A program made the position numbers and the translations under genes. DNA of 64,000 bases from Leuctra nigra (taxonomy: Eukaryota; Arthropoda; Insecta; Plecoptera; Leuctridae). This document shows, in pieces, positions 1 through 12,583 of the stretch. Within the stretch, counting starts at the first letter, position 1; each line of letters opens with the position of its first letter. The notes under the pieces are model-generated. The model did not search any database and was not told the origin of the DNA. It was given only the letters and a program-made list of their open reading frames with translations. The stretch covers positions 45,347,411 to 45,411,410 of the forward strand of contig OW203762.1 in NCBI GenBank assembly GCA_934045905.1, in the 5' to 3' direction.

Positions 1-660
1 ACCTAAACACTGCTGTCACGGGGGGCGTGCACACGCGCTGGCGTGAAAGCAGTGTTTAGCCCAAGCGGCCGTTTATTTCTTGTTTATTAATGAAAATTAC
101 ATTTACGGCTGTATCTACACTATTTTTTACAAAAATTATAATAATGTATCTGAAGTGACAGAGGGGCGTGTTCGCGCTACGAGAATGCACATTAATGTCA
201 CTTTATCCACCAATAAATGACCCCAAAATATGCACAATATTGTAAATTTGTTGTTTTGTCTTAACAAACGACACTATTTCCGAAAAATGAAGTAATGTAC
301 TATCTACATTTCAAAAATAACACGAGGACATGAACACCTTGTGCTAGGTGCGTACGCCCACCCCTCCCCCCCGTGGAAGCAGTCAACGGACTGCTTTCAC
401 GCCCCCCCCCGTGACAGCAGTGTTTAGGTGTCATTTTTCACTGCTGTCACGGTAGCGTGAACTGCACACGCCCCCCGTGGCAGCAGTGTTTAGGTCGAGC
501 GGCACACTGCAGTCACGGTAGCGTGAACCCAGTGCATCAGCTGCTGTCACGGGGGGCCCCCCGTGGCAGCAGTGTTTAGGTCGAGCGATACACTACAGTC
601 ACGCTACCGTGAACCCAGTGCATCAGCTGCTGTCACGGGACCCCGTGGCAGCAGAGGCGG
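1..660. repeat. GC-rich inverted/tandem repeat block
   Basis: The block is built from variants of a short module, 'cactgctgtcacgg' and its complement 'ccgtg(g/a)cagcagtg', often followed by 'tttaggt'. From about 481 the module is in a direct tandem array. The string 'cagcagtgtttaggtcgagc' starts at 481 and 567, so the period is 86 bp, and a shortened third unit begins near 649. Each unit also holds a palindrome (gctgctgtcacggg / cccgtggcagcag). The 1-60 segment is itself a hairpin with the same ends. No coding signal is seen. It could be a minisatellite grown from a small TIR element; the left edge lies outside the window. Confidence 0.75.
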
Positions 661-693
661 CCCAGAAAAAAACAGACAAAGAGGGCTAGTTAT

Positions 694-1713
694 TAAGCGA
701 GCGGAGCGAGCGTCTCCACTTGACTCTTGCGGCACTTTCTCTGTGTGTGTGTGTTTGTTTGTTTGTTTTTTTGCTGGTTCAACCCAGGCCGCACCGGTCA
801 ACGTATCGATCTGAAATTTTGCACACACCTTCATCTCATACTAACTTAGACCTGTATAGTTTTTGAGAAAGATCCGTTCACAAATAAAAAAAAATCGCGT
901 TTTCCCATATAAATAGCATTGTAGGTTCGAGGAGTCCGTTGCGGCCGCCCGATGCGCTCCATTCAAAACAACTCGGAAACAAGCAGCTGTCTATCTATTA
1001 TTGTTTGAATACGTAACAATTATTTCTTTGCGGTTAGATAATAGTTAAAGCAATACATGCGAGGTTATACTTAGGGTTTATTCTATTATTTTGAAGATGT
1101 AGTTAATTGGTATCGGTATTTATTGTTTATGAGAGTTTTAACATGCAGTCTTACTTCCAATCTTTTCAAAGGCTGAGCAAATTATTTGTAGACCGATGAA
1201 ATGTCTGCTTGATTGTAGAAATAGATTGGTTGGTTGATAATTGAAATTATGTTTATGAAATATTTATTTCATTTGTATCAGATACAATGTGTTAGGTTTG
1301 TGTTAGGTAAGCAATGCGCTAGAAGAAATAAGCTCTTTTATACGGAACGGCAAGTAACTGTTTGGATAATGTTTCTTAAATTATGTTTGCTCATATTAGC
1401 ACTTAGATAATGGCCTATTTTGTGGTTTGAATCTCTGTATTTTTTATTTATAATAATTCCATAATACCTACGTACCGAAATACTGAAATAAATACACATG
1501 AGTGTGTATCATGTTGCAATGACTTTCAATAACTGTTGCAATAACTTGCAATGAGAAGCAAATTCAGCTATTTTTTATATAATTTAGTGGATCGTGCTTC
1601 TAGATTTCAGTTGTTTTAGGTATATTATTGCCGGCTTTTAAGGAATTATGGTTCGAGGTTTTGCACGTATCCGTGCTCGCTTATCAACGCGTTACACAGA
1701 GCGTTTTCCTAGT
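694..1713 (+). mobile_element. Helentron-like rolling-circle element, copy A
   Basis: The 5' end is the signature 'taagcgagcggagcgagcg'. A T-rich stretch follows, then the block 'atcgatctgaaattttgcac' shared with copies at 19.1, 37.1 and 40.2 kb. The 3' end has a hairpin (aacgc...gcgtt) followed by 'ttCCTAGT'. CTAG/CTAGT ends behind a short hairpin, with no clear target duplication, are known for Helitron/Helentron rolling-circle transposons. No Rep/helicase ORF is present, so this is a non-autonomous copy. Confidence 0.7.
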
Positions 1714-2255
1714 CTAATTATTTAATCACTTTCGGTACCTCTATAACCTTCCTTTCATGCCTACACAGTAGGGTCTGCGTAGGCCACTAGTTCTCGTCCA
1801 TGGCCCAAATCTCATCCACTATTTTTCTACTTCATTTATTATCTCACAATTCTTACGACCTTATGATGAGCATTATAGTACTTCATAACGATCTATCCTA
1901 GAGGTATTTCTATTGGGTTATTTCTCTGTCGATATAAATCAATTGAAATTTGACAATGTTTTTGGAAGTGGTCTAGATTTGGGTTGTTCTTCAAAAACTC
2001 TGAAGAAAACTCATTTAGGTAAATCCAATCCGAAATCAGTCATGTTTAATGAAAACCTAGTTGTGATGTTTCACAGACAGTGAACTATAAATATTACCTT
2101 GTGTTTTGCGCTAAAGGTGGTCGAGAACTGATACGATGATTCTAGTCAAGAAATTATTGTGATCATTGTGCGTTAAACGTATGTACCTTCTACCTTTGCT
2201 TTCTCACAAATACCTATCTGATGGTTGCTCTGCTTTTTTGTAGAACCGAGAAATA
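1714..2255. other. Upstream region and 5' UTR end of the CHTOP-like gene
   Basis: AT-rich sequence without a convincing ORF. A pyrimidine-rich acceptor ('ctgcttttttgtag') ends near 2242, 14 bases before the CHTOP-like ATG. This implies at least one non-coding 5' exon further upstream, which I could not place. Confidence 0.5.
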
Positions 2256-5200
2256 ATGTCGCTGAAGAAGATAATGGTGAAGAGCACTACGTCTCTGTCT
2301 ATCAACGAACGGTGAGAAAACAACTAGGGTATCTGCCGCTGACGTTGTATGGAAAGTGGGCACCAGCAATTGCCATGCATGTTGATATGTGAAATATCTC
2401 CCCAGGCTTTATTCTAGTGCCTACTGGATATCATGACTAGATCTGAGTATAATTTCATTAGCCACATGGAATTATGCAGTAAGTTAGAGATTGAGTTAAA
2501 GATCTATGGGGGATGATGACTGATGTGACTATACCTCCCCAAGGTTCTGTTCAAGGTGTAAGTCCTAACTTAAGGTAGACAAGTAGCACACAAGTTGCAA
2601 TGAAGTAAGGTAACTATTCTGTTTGAAAACAGATTGCCTTGTTAATTGCCAGGATGATATTGGTTCTAGTAGTCCATGTATCTAATTACATACAATGTCA
2701 AAGGTACATGCAGCATGACAGATGAATGAAGAGCAAAATCTTAAAATATTCTGATTGTCTGTACTACCTACAAGTTTACAACACATTCACAACCCAGATT
2801 TTAATATAATGGTGTGAATCAGAATCAGGAACCAACAAAATTATGTAAAACCATGAAATGAAAGAATAACTATGAGATACATAGATGATGCCACATGCCG
2901 TAAGATATTGTGCAACTTGACAACAAGGTATCTGGGGCTGTTTCTTGCATTTGACGTTGATCTGCAGAGATCATGAACGTGTGTCCAAGAGAAGAAGACC
3001 TCTGGGACATGTTGTCAGCGGAGAGGAACTGCCATCTCAAATTCACACCATATCTGGGCATGGAAAGCAGGCAATGCAATTGGAATAATGTTTGGAATGA
3101 TACCAATTGGCAATGGCTAAGCGAGGCATGGTTTGGTTCCATATTTCATGGCAGGTATGGAGTGTGGAAAATGTAGCGATGTCACACATATCTTGTCATT
3201 TGAAAAAGAGCTGCTACGTACAATAGAATGAGTCTAGTACAAGCATAAAGAGCTTTGGATGTGTGACTCAATAGAATGACCAATAACCTACATTGCAAAT
3301 TTGACTGCAAAGTGTGCTGAGTTCCAGCTTGTTCCAGAAAATGAATCAAAAGAATAGCATTAATACTAACAATTTTGCCATGCAACTAACTATTTGTAGA
3401 ACTAATAAATCAAGTAATCCTGGCTTTTTTACAAGGAACTGGGTACGTACCTCCCTAGATGAAATGAAAGGATGTACGAAGGTACCGTTCCAGAACTTTA
3501 AAAAGTACATTTACCATGTGAAAAGATATCACATGCACCACTATGCTAGGAATGTAGAAGGAATATCAAGAGGTGTGTCATATAAATAGCATTATCCATG
3601 AAAGTGCTAAATGGCTAACAAATTAGCTTTGCAATCATAATAAGATGATTCATTGCAATTGCACCTAATGATGCAATGGGCTTAGTAAGTTGTCTCACAA
3701 ACAACGAAAGATTCAGAGCCATCATTTGACATTCTCTTTTCAAGCCAGTTAAATTAACACTGGTCTAAGATGTACACATTCAAATGCATACATGGTAATA
3801 ATATGTACCTAGCTTGCTACTTTGGGCCTGATATCCTATTTGCTGAACAGAACCAGGGTGAATTGATGTCGGTACGTTGATGCATACAGCCATGTGTAGA
3901 CAGTAAATAGTGTAGGAACTAGTCTGTAGAGCATACTATCAGTATTATGGATTTAACTCTCTGTGAATTATGCTCTCATAAGAACACAAATGCCAGTTAA
4001 TATGCAGTTCCTACACTATTATCAGTCTGGGCTTACATTGGTTGTGTACTAATGATTAAGAGTGGCAATGGAAGGTCAATCCATGGCGATGCCTAGAGGT
4101 GTAATGGTTGTGATGGCAAGAGAATAACCATGAAGGTTGGGTGGTTTTTTGGCGGCGCAGCTTTACCTACCTACGAAGAAATCCCGAACCAGCAGTGGCG
4201 CCAATACAAAGAATTCGTGCAGCAAATGTCGCGCAACAACAGGCTTCGGTCAAGAACAGACGTCTCGCGCAACAGATGGAGAGGAGACCAGCTGTTATGG
4301 CAGCTCTTAAAATAAAGCGAGTAAGTTACAAAATGCTCTTTTTTCAATAGACTAAATCTATTTTCAAGCACCCAAGTTTGTGTACTTCAATGCATGGCAA
4401 TAATTGGATATAAAATTCTTTTATAGGGAAGACAGAACTGAAAAGTGCACTTTGAAGAACCGTGCACATCGCTTTCTTAACCTGACCTTTACCATAATTA
4501 CGCTCTACTTTGTTCATGTAGTTCATTTTGAGGAGGTATTTTTCTTTTATCTTGCAGTTGCACAGTAGCAAACACAGTGTTACACATTTAAAAATAAAAT
4601 ATTGATGAAAATTGTACACACCTATTCTATTAATTTTAAAACTATTCGAGAAAATAAGGAACACAACTGACCTCTGGTGGATTTTGTGGTACTAGGTAAA
4701 TGGCGGCTATCAAGGGCGCATTTGCATAAATATAAATACAAATAGTTGATATAGGTAGTTGTTTGTTATGGCCAAGAAAGTAAATTTATAGCTAAATATG
4801 AATTTCATTTGTTTTTTGTTTTTTCACTGCTTTATGGAAACACGAAATGTAAAAACAAACAAATTAATATGTGGACCTGATAGTAGCCATCTTGCCAGAA
4901 GTGGCTCCATCACGTATCACTTATTGTGGGAATAGGTACTATCATACTCGAGCAGTCTTTTAAAATATTTTTTATGGATTCATTTCGAAGTTGAACTACA
5001 CATCCACTTTGAATTGATGAACTTTTAATATTAGTTTGAAATCAAAATTGGATCAAACTTCCAGACAGTGTTTCATTGCGCATAATAATTTCCCTAACCT
5101 CTGTACTAACCACATTTCGTATTCGTAACCTTTATTATTGTTTGTTCTGCAATATTAAATTCTAGTTTCAGGCAGGATTTCCCACCATGTTTCATAGTGC

Positions 5201-6999
5201 TATGTTATTGTGATGCTTAGGTACTTCATATCATATTAACTAATGGGACAATAATTTTGTAATTTGTAGAGAACTCTTCGCCAGCGCCTGGGTCAGACAT
5301 TTGATGGAGCAGAAGGAGCCAGCGTCAAGGATCGTCTCACTCTCTACTCGCCTAACATTCGAGGTTCTTTCCGTGGCCGGGGACGCGGTCGCGGTGGATT
5401 CAGAGGACGTGGAGGGCGAGGGGGCCAATCTACAAATCGTAATCATCTATTTTTTTAAATATACCTAATTCAGTAGAGGTACTAATAGGACCTATAATAT
5501 TTTGATTTATATCAACAACCCAATATCATTTCACTGCAAAGTGTGATGATAGGTACTCAAAGAAAAGAAATTATTTTGCCCTGAGATAATTCCAAATTTA
5601 TCCAGAATAGGAATCCTGAAATAGTAGGCCTCTTCTACAGTCATGTTTGATATCAAATCTAGTGAGTTGAAGATGAACTAGTTCTTAGCCGCTTTTGTGT
5701 TTAAATTCCTTTTAAGTTTTACGTCTTGTTTCTTACAAACTAGGTACTTAACTTTTTTCTGTAGTTAATTTTGTGTATTTTTCTTTTACCTTGCAGTTGC
5801 ACACACAAAAAACACAGTATTACAATTTAAAAATAGTGTTGAAAATTGTACACACATATTCAATTAATTTTAAATTGATACGATCGCACACGAGCAGTCC
5901 TTAAAATATTTTTTCCTGATTGTCTTTCTGAGGGAACGCATAAATATTTTTCCTTTTCATCTCAGGTCTTCTAAGTAGGTACCTACTATGTACCTGCGTG
6001 TACCCCCAAATTCCATCTTTTATTTGGTCATCCTATTCACCTCTTGAATCAGTACAAAACTGTTTAAAAATAAAAAAATTAAATCACGATTTATGATTTT
6101 TTCATGACGATTTTTTTATTTTACTAACTTGTTGCAAACAAGTTGTGTGCACAATGTAAACATTCTGCCTCTGGTAATGATCTCATGACTTACTATTCAG
6201 TTTGCTTTCCTACCTCTTTCTTACAATATGTTTTGGTTCCAGGACCCAATCAAATGGTTACACTGAATCGTAGCCCAGGTTTCGGTGCCGTGACCACTGT
6301 TTCAAGGTCAGTGCCACTAAGACGCGGTCTGGCAATGCAGGCTCGGGTACAACGCCCTTTCAGAGGAGGGAGAGGCATGACAAGAGGTGAGCCAACGTGA
6401 CAGGTCAAGAGCGTTATTTACCTATACCTGCTGTGTAGTTCATAAACTTTCCCAAACTTAATTCAATTTCATTACCTACCTACAGGTTGTTTGTATCTTA
6501 TTACAAAATCTGTAAACATTAGGAACAAATCTGATTTTTACCCCTTACAGGACAAGTGACCCTTTCTGTTGGGCTCCGAGGTCGAGGGTTCCGTGCATTA
6601 CGCGGCGCAAGCCCTCGTGGTCAGTTCCGTGGTCGCAGCCAGTTCCGTGGGGTGCAGACGCCGCGCGGTTATAACCAGGTCGCTCGAGGACTGCATAGAG
6701 GTAATGTCATCACGCCCCGGGGCGGGCGTGGGGTTCCAAGGCGTGGGCGTGGAGTTCTTCAGGCTCGCGGTGTAGTCTTCCGAGGCCGAGGTGGGGTCCG
6801 GGGCCGAGGAGTGGCGGCCAGAGGGACCCGTGTAGGCCGTGGATTGACCAGAGGTAGAGGGCGACGTCAAAATCAACAACATCCAGTTTCCAAAGAAGAA
6901 CTAGACCAGCAGTTGGACCAGTACATGTCATCAACTAGGACGCATCTCGACCGTGAAATGGACACCTACATGACAGATGCCCATTCGTCATTCCTGTAA
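2256..6999 (+). CDS. CHTOP: CHTOP-like protein (chromatin target of PRMT1), 5 coding exons
   Basis: Exons read as 2256-2311, 4161-4320, 5270-5438, 6243-6386 and 6551-6999; phases chain without a break to a 325-residue protein. The N-terminus (MSLKKIMVKSTTSLSINER) matches the conserved CHTOP start. The second exon encodes NRRLAQQMERRP, another family hallmark. The centre is an RG/GR-rich segment of many RGRG and RGG repeats, the class of sequence methylated by PRMT1. The C-terminus holds the CHTOP domain (KEELDQQLDQYM...LDREMDTYM). Known role of the family: nuclear mRNA export with TREX (ALYREF/UAP56) and binding of arginine-methylated targets in chromatin. The introns hold two related repeat blocks near 4545-4990 and 5770-5920. 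I am confident of the family; exon ends are from splice consensus only. Confidence 0.9.
4545..5925. repeat. Paired dispersed repeat flanking CHTOP-like exon 3
   Basis: A segment starting 'ttgcagttgcaca' and containing 'gaaaattgtacacac' and 'attaattttaaa' occurs near 4553-4645 and again near 5793-5875. A second motif, 'cgagcagtc(c/t)ttaaaatatttttt', occurs near 4948 and 5896. The two copies lie in direct orientation on either side of exon 3. They look like an old intronic repeat or local duplication. No terminal structure was resolved. Confidence 0.5.
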
Positions 7000-7364
7000 C
7001 AAATCAAATCACAGTCTGAATTCTTTATCTCATTTAAACATGGAATTATGAAGTAGAAATGACAATTAGGTACTGTACCTACTAGATTAGTTTCCTTGTA
7101 GTTATTTGATTTGAGTCATCGTTTGATGGTATAGTGGACCAAGAGAGTGTGTAGCCATTTCAGCAAATGCTATGAAAAATTTAACAACAGGGCTAGCTTT
7201 TAATCATAAGTGTTTTGACGCGTGTCCGGTTGTAAATATGTATCTCTCAACCACTGCATGTGTCCGGGAAAGGGTTGTTTTGTTGTGGTGCCAAATATCT
7301 TTCAATTCTGTTGGCTTTTAAAATTCAATGAAAGTTGTTTAAAATGGCAACAGTGTAGGTGGAA

Positions 7365-7387
7365 GGAAGGGGGGGGGGGGGGGGGAG
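7365..7387. repeat. Poly-G tract
   Basis: About 18 consecutive G follow 'ggaaggaa' just downstream of the CHTOP-like stop codon. It is a homopolymer likely to vary in length. Confidence 0.8.
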
Positions 7388-7597
7388 TAGGTCATAAACG
7401 GGTTGTATCTTGTCAGATCTTTACTTCGAACAATACTGTTCGTCTCATGAAAGGAAAGACTACACACTCGCTGGGTCCACTTTACCTTTTATTTCGTGCA
7501 CCAATTTATTTATCTTGCTTGAGCTTAGGTATTATTAATGATTTAAAGTACTGATAATTCTTGTTTTATGTAATGTAGCTCAGTCATGACTCATGAC

Positions 7598-8461
7598 TAG
7601 AGCCAGTTTTAAATGGTTATGCGCGAATTCGTGAATTGTTCTGATTACACTATTTTTTTCTACTAAAATCCATTTCATTGTGTATAGATCCCAAATCTAC
7701 CATTTTTACATCGCGAAAAAAAACGAAATCCAACCCTGATCGCGATATTCAACATTTTCCGCGAAATGACCACGAAATAAAGGGTTTCTATTAAAATTAC
7801 TGCTTTTATCCCCCTAACAGGTCACACAACAACAAAAGAAACCAGTTTCTTTCCATGTGCTACTCACTCAACCCCCTCCCCCTCGCCAGACACTTTGCTA
7901 CCCACCCTCAAAGTGAACCAGACCAGTCTAACTAGTTGATGATGCCTCCAGGCTGCTTTGTTTTGCGCCCCCATCTGTTCAAGGTCGACCGGTTTTCCCA
8001 ACCCCCTTTCCACCCTCAACCAGTTGCAACTATTTATCAATAGTCTACTTACACAGAAGGATATTTTGGAACAATTACTGCACTGAAAATGGTTGGATTG
8101 GGAAAGAAAATATCTTGTCAAACTATACATTTTGCGTCATGAAATTTTAAACATGTATCATCTATACAGAGAAAATGTGGGTTGGGGAAAAGACAGTACA
8201 GAGCATTAAAGACGCCATTCTAGACAAGCCTATTTCAGTGCTAATAGTGCATGACCAATCCATTCCAATCCCTCCTCCAAAGTGGCATACATGTTTTTCA
8301 TCAAATTATGGTTTCTGGGGGCTATTACAATGTGTTTTATAACCAATTTAATATCACCACAAAATCGCGAAATCCCTCTTCCAGAAAAAACACAAAAAAC
8401 GAAATTGATGATTTTAAAAACGAATTTTAAGAAATAAAATCACCATTTAAAACTGGCTCTA
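7598..8461. mobile_element. Non-autonomous hAT-type element
   Basis: The ends are inverted: 'TAGAGCCAGTTTTAAATGGT' at the left and its complement at the right. The 8-base flanks are identical ('ctcatgac' at 7590-7597 and 8462-8469). An 8-bp duplication plus a YARNG-type terminus fits the hAT superfamily. The 864-bp interior includes a poly-A/T-rich right half with many 'cgcgaaa' and 'aaaacga' strings and no transposase ORF. Confidence 0.85.
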
Positions 8462-8687
8462 CTCATGACGAATGTTACCTCTTGAGACTTGGACCTACTG
8501 ATAGGGAGGGAATACTTGGTTTTAGCTTCCGATCATTTGCCTGCACTAAATGATAATTCTTGAATCTCGGCTGCCTATCGCCACATCGAAAACTGTATTC
8601 AGCTTTACACATGCGAGTTAATTGTGATACATCATCCGTTTTTTTTTATTCAAATATGTAATATATAATAATGTCCAGTGCCTCAGT

Positions 8688-8800
8688 ATACTCGTCGTTC
8701 GTTCTTCCTCCTCCTGTGAGCTGTCTGTTATCTGAGGAAAAATTGTAGTTCCTCAGATAACAGGCAGCTCACAGGAGGATAAGGAACAAACGACGAGTGT
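8688..8800. repeat. Near-perfect hairpin with ~48-bp arms
   Basis: The left arm (8690-8738, 'actcgtcgttcgttcttcct...') and right arm (8750-8798) are inverted copies separated by about 11 bases. It may be a tiny MITE or a deletion derivative of a TIR element. No TSD was found. Confidence 0.75.
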
Positions 8801-8802
8801 AC

Positions 8803-11289
8803 AGACGGCTGTGGCCGTAACTAAGGGTGAGTCCGCGGTGTCGCATTCGCAATACAGGGCCTCGCCAAGAAGGGGGTGCCGAACAGCAATGTTGTTATAT
8901 GAAACAATCTGTTATTTTTCAAATACAAAGAACAATATTTTTTAAGTGACTGAAACCATTGACGTACACTGGGGGTGGGGACATGCGACTGGCCAGTCAT
9001 CTGTCGTCGATGTCTAGTGACAAACGGAACCGCCCCGTTCTTACGTACAGACCAAGGTCAAATTCTTCACTCGTCCGGCTGAGATCGTCTTACATTTGGA
9101 AAGATTGCACGGGAAGCTGACGCAGCACAACAATAAGCTTAATTCAGGCATATGTTATAAATATGAAGGCATATTGTAGCATTGAACAAAATTAATAATA
9201 ATGTCTTTATATTGCCAGAATCGTGGTTTGTAGTGCGGCCTCAGACATCGGCGGAAGCATTCAGTGCTGCAGCTATAGCAGTCACGAGTCCCATACTGAG
9301 CGGTAGTCAATGCTGAAACAATGTTTGTTTTTCTTTTAATTTTTGACGGAATATATATTTTTTTTAGTACCTAAATCATTTTTAGATTATTGCTTGTTGC
9401 AGCACTGCCTACTTCAAATGGTGATTGGGATATTAATGGACCTATTAAGAGGGCAATGTTTTCACTAACATTGAAAACGTGATTAGCGCTGATAACCTCG
9501 CTGTTGAGCGCCATAAACCATAATATCTCTATCTAAACGTGATCATTTTAGTGCCTGAAATACAATTTTAAGGTGGCTGGATCGATTGAGGCATAGTCTC
9601 AGATCTTCATAATTTTTTGTGTATACTTATTTAGTTATTGATATTCATGCCATACACAATCCCTGAAAAAATTATACCTACACTTCTCGTGTCTAGTTTC
9701 TGAGATAATTTGAGTTTTCTCCCCTATGTTATCTTATGGCAGCCAAGTAAAATCGAGAAATTTTTAAGCTATAATGAAGTTTTAATTTTTTGTGCCCATA
9801 GATTTGATCAAAAATCTTTTTCCTTGTGGGTATATGGACGTACTATCAGGAAAAAATTTGAAAGCAATACCAACATGTGCTATTTTAAAAGTTATAACCA
9901 AATTTGCAATGATTTTCCTATACCTCCCGTGTTAAAGTTTTGTTCATTTTCAAAAAAACCTAAAATTGAAAACTCATTGGATGGAGTTGCAAACTACAGG
10001 ACATTAAAAGAATCTTGTATGCCTACTTTAATATAGTTGAAATATTATAAAACATTTTTTGAACTTATACTTTCAAGACAAAATATTTTTGTATAGGTGT
10101 CGATCGATCCAACAATCCAACAAGTGCCCTATGGAGCTTGCTTTACTTCCAAATTGATGGGATATTTTACTCTGATATCATCAATGTTGAGACGGAGGGG
10201 GGAGAGGCAAAGTCAGGCTTGCACAGGTTGCTGAAATCCCAGTTACGGCTCTGATAATGTCTGTCGTTTTGATTAATATTTTTAATCATCTTCAGGAAAA
10301 ATTGAAATGTAGAGATAACTGGTAATTTTAATATTATTATTTGAAATAAATAAGCGGGTTGAAATATCCCAGTGCCGCTTGTGTAATGTAATTTATGAAT
10401 AGGTACCAAATTATTTAATTATCATATAAGTTTTGAAAGACTAATGTACTAGACTGCGTCATTTCTACTTCATAACTATGGACAGTCTTGCCAATTTTGG
10501 AGTCTTTACCAAGTTTATCCAAATGCGTCCTCTACTGTGTGTTACATAAATGTGTGCTTATAATAATTATTAACATAATAACTAACATACTATAGGTACT
10601 AACATGTAATTTGTTGGTTCCTTAGACATAATACCAACCCATAGTATATAGTACCTAATGAAAGTAGTACTACATTCTGTTTTGAATGGCCATTTACCTG
10701 TTGAACTCGTTGATCTGCTTTCACATTTGTTTTGAGAAACATATGGACTTGACTTAAAACATACGTATTGCAGAAAATTGCTAATTTTATAGAAAAAGCA
10801 TGTTCTAATTTTTACCTTGACTTGTGTAAGATGTATAATGGAATAACTATAATAATAAGAGTTTCATAAAACTGACAGTATCTAGGTATATGAGACTATT
10901 CTTTATACTATATGTAGTGTACTAGGTAGGTAGGTACCTACTCTCATAGACCCAACAATTTTAACGAATATTACTTCGATTGAGAAAAGAGATACTAGTA
11001 AAGTAAGTAACTTGAGGAACCAAGTTTAGTTCCCCATATGATTAGGTAATAATATATTCATTGATTGTATATTATTATTATGTAGTTTTTTGCTAAAATG
11101 ATGTATTCAGTCCAGTACATCCTACTATATTTTGAATTTCCAATTCTTGGTAGTTGGTGTTGATCAAGTAATGTTCTGCAATTTTTTCCCCTAAAATTTA
11201 GAGTGGGGGATATTTTAAGAAGTTGGGTTGGCAAAACGATATTCATGAAGATCAATGTTTTGTACATACTATGGTTAGTATACAGCAAC
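8803..11289. other. Intergenic region before SMUG1
   Basis: Mostly AT-rich, with TACCTAC-type clusters near 10920 and 11040. A moderately GC-rich stretch at 8800-9330 has no ORF with family resemblance. A longish ORF at 9710-10036 has no recognisable similarity and AT-rich composition; I do not call it a gene. The SMUG1 5' UTR must end in this region, but its first exon cannot be placed. Confidence 0.4.
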
Positions 11290-12549
11290 ATGTCAGTTGA
11301 CTGTCAAAATGTTTCTTCTGTCAGTAATAATTTACTTTCTATTGAGCTTGATCTTGTAAACAAATTAAAATTGATTTTGTTTGACAAACCAGTGTCATTT
11401 ATATACAACCCTATTGATTATGCCTTTGACCTACATTCACAATTTGTTCACAAATTTTGTTCCACACATAAGAAAGTCTTATTTGTAGGTATGAACCCAG
11501 GGCCCTGGGGTATGTCTCAAACTGGGGTAAGTGGGGTTATTTCAAAATATAAAGCAATTGTAGTTTTTAACAGTGGTGTAGTCAAGGGTATACGCCGTAT
11601 TCCTAAAAAAGTATTTTCACTGGAAAGTATACCCAAAACCTTAGAAGGGGTATATGCCGTATACCTAAAAAATAGTGCTGAAGAGTGAAGATGTCGGGAA
11701 TACTTAAAATTTTGTGGTGTTTTACGCCTAGTTTCATTTCATAAGCAAAAAGCTCAAAAAAGTTAATTTCAAAGTGTCAAAACACTATAAAAAAAGCCCT
11801 GCTTGGCAAGGTGTGCCATGCTCTCCACCACCCCAAAGAGTCAAATTGTAAAATATATTGAATATATTAACAAAATAATAATAATAATAATAATAATGTA
11901 ATTTATTGAGCACATAAAATAGGTACATAATTGGTCTGTATTCAACAATCGAGTCGTTGATCTTCCATACATCCATCTCTTCTCTTCAGCTGCTTCACAT
12001 CTTCACCATTTACCTACTTCTTCTTAATTCATAATAGTCATTAAAATTGTGCTTCAATATCAGTGGTAATATTGGAAGAACATCCAAGCATTTGCTTTTT
12101 AGCTGAGGGAAAACCACTGAAAAAACATTCTCAGCAGGATGTAATCTTGATTCTCGTCTTCCAATATCATTACTTCACGAATTCTCTTTCTTGAATGATA
12201 GCGAGTTTATCCTTAACGAGCGTCTTGAAAGCTTTTAAACTTAGGGTCTGCTCTTCTGTTGTTGTTGTGTTGTATGCTACTGAGGCTGAATAGGAAAAAC
12301 AGTTCTTGAATTTTTTACTTCGATGAGTTCCAAAGTCTAGCTTATCTTTGGACCGCGTGTCTCGTAGGTGAATATCATGACGCTTTCTCAACTTATCATT
12401 TAAATACTTTGGCTCTCCCGTTCTCACGTTCCGTTCTTACGCCTCATAGCGTCTCAAAATTGATTTCACAGTGTCCAAAAACCAAAAACGCCCTGCGGGG
12501 CTGGGTGCCCCCCTCCCCCTTATTCTGAGGAATTTTTTTTTCCTTGCCT

Positions 12550-12583
<34 letters not shown>

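Noticed and set aside
481..660. CRISPR-like array
   Set aside because: 86-bp units with no unique spacers, in a eukaryotic genome; a tandem minisatellite explains it.
2870..3180. Possible small gene on either strand
   Set aside because: Both strands are open by chance and the sequence lies within a CHTOP-like intron; no family resemblance. It may be an old repeat.
9710..10036. 108-codon plus-strand ORF
   Set aside because: AT-rich composition, no recognisable motif, no splice or UTR context.
11203..11289. Earlier in-frame ATG for SMUG1 (would add a hydrophobic leader)
   Set aside because: The extension resembles nothing in SMUG1 and is probably 5' UTR; the ATG at 11290 gives the usual length.
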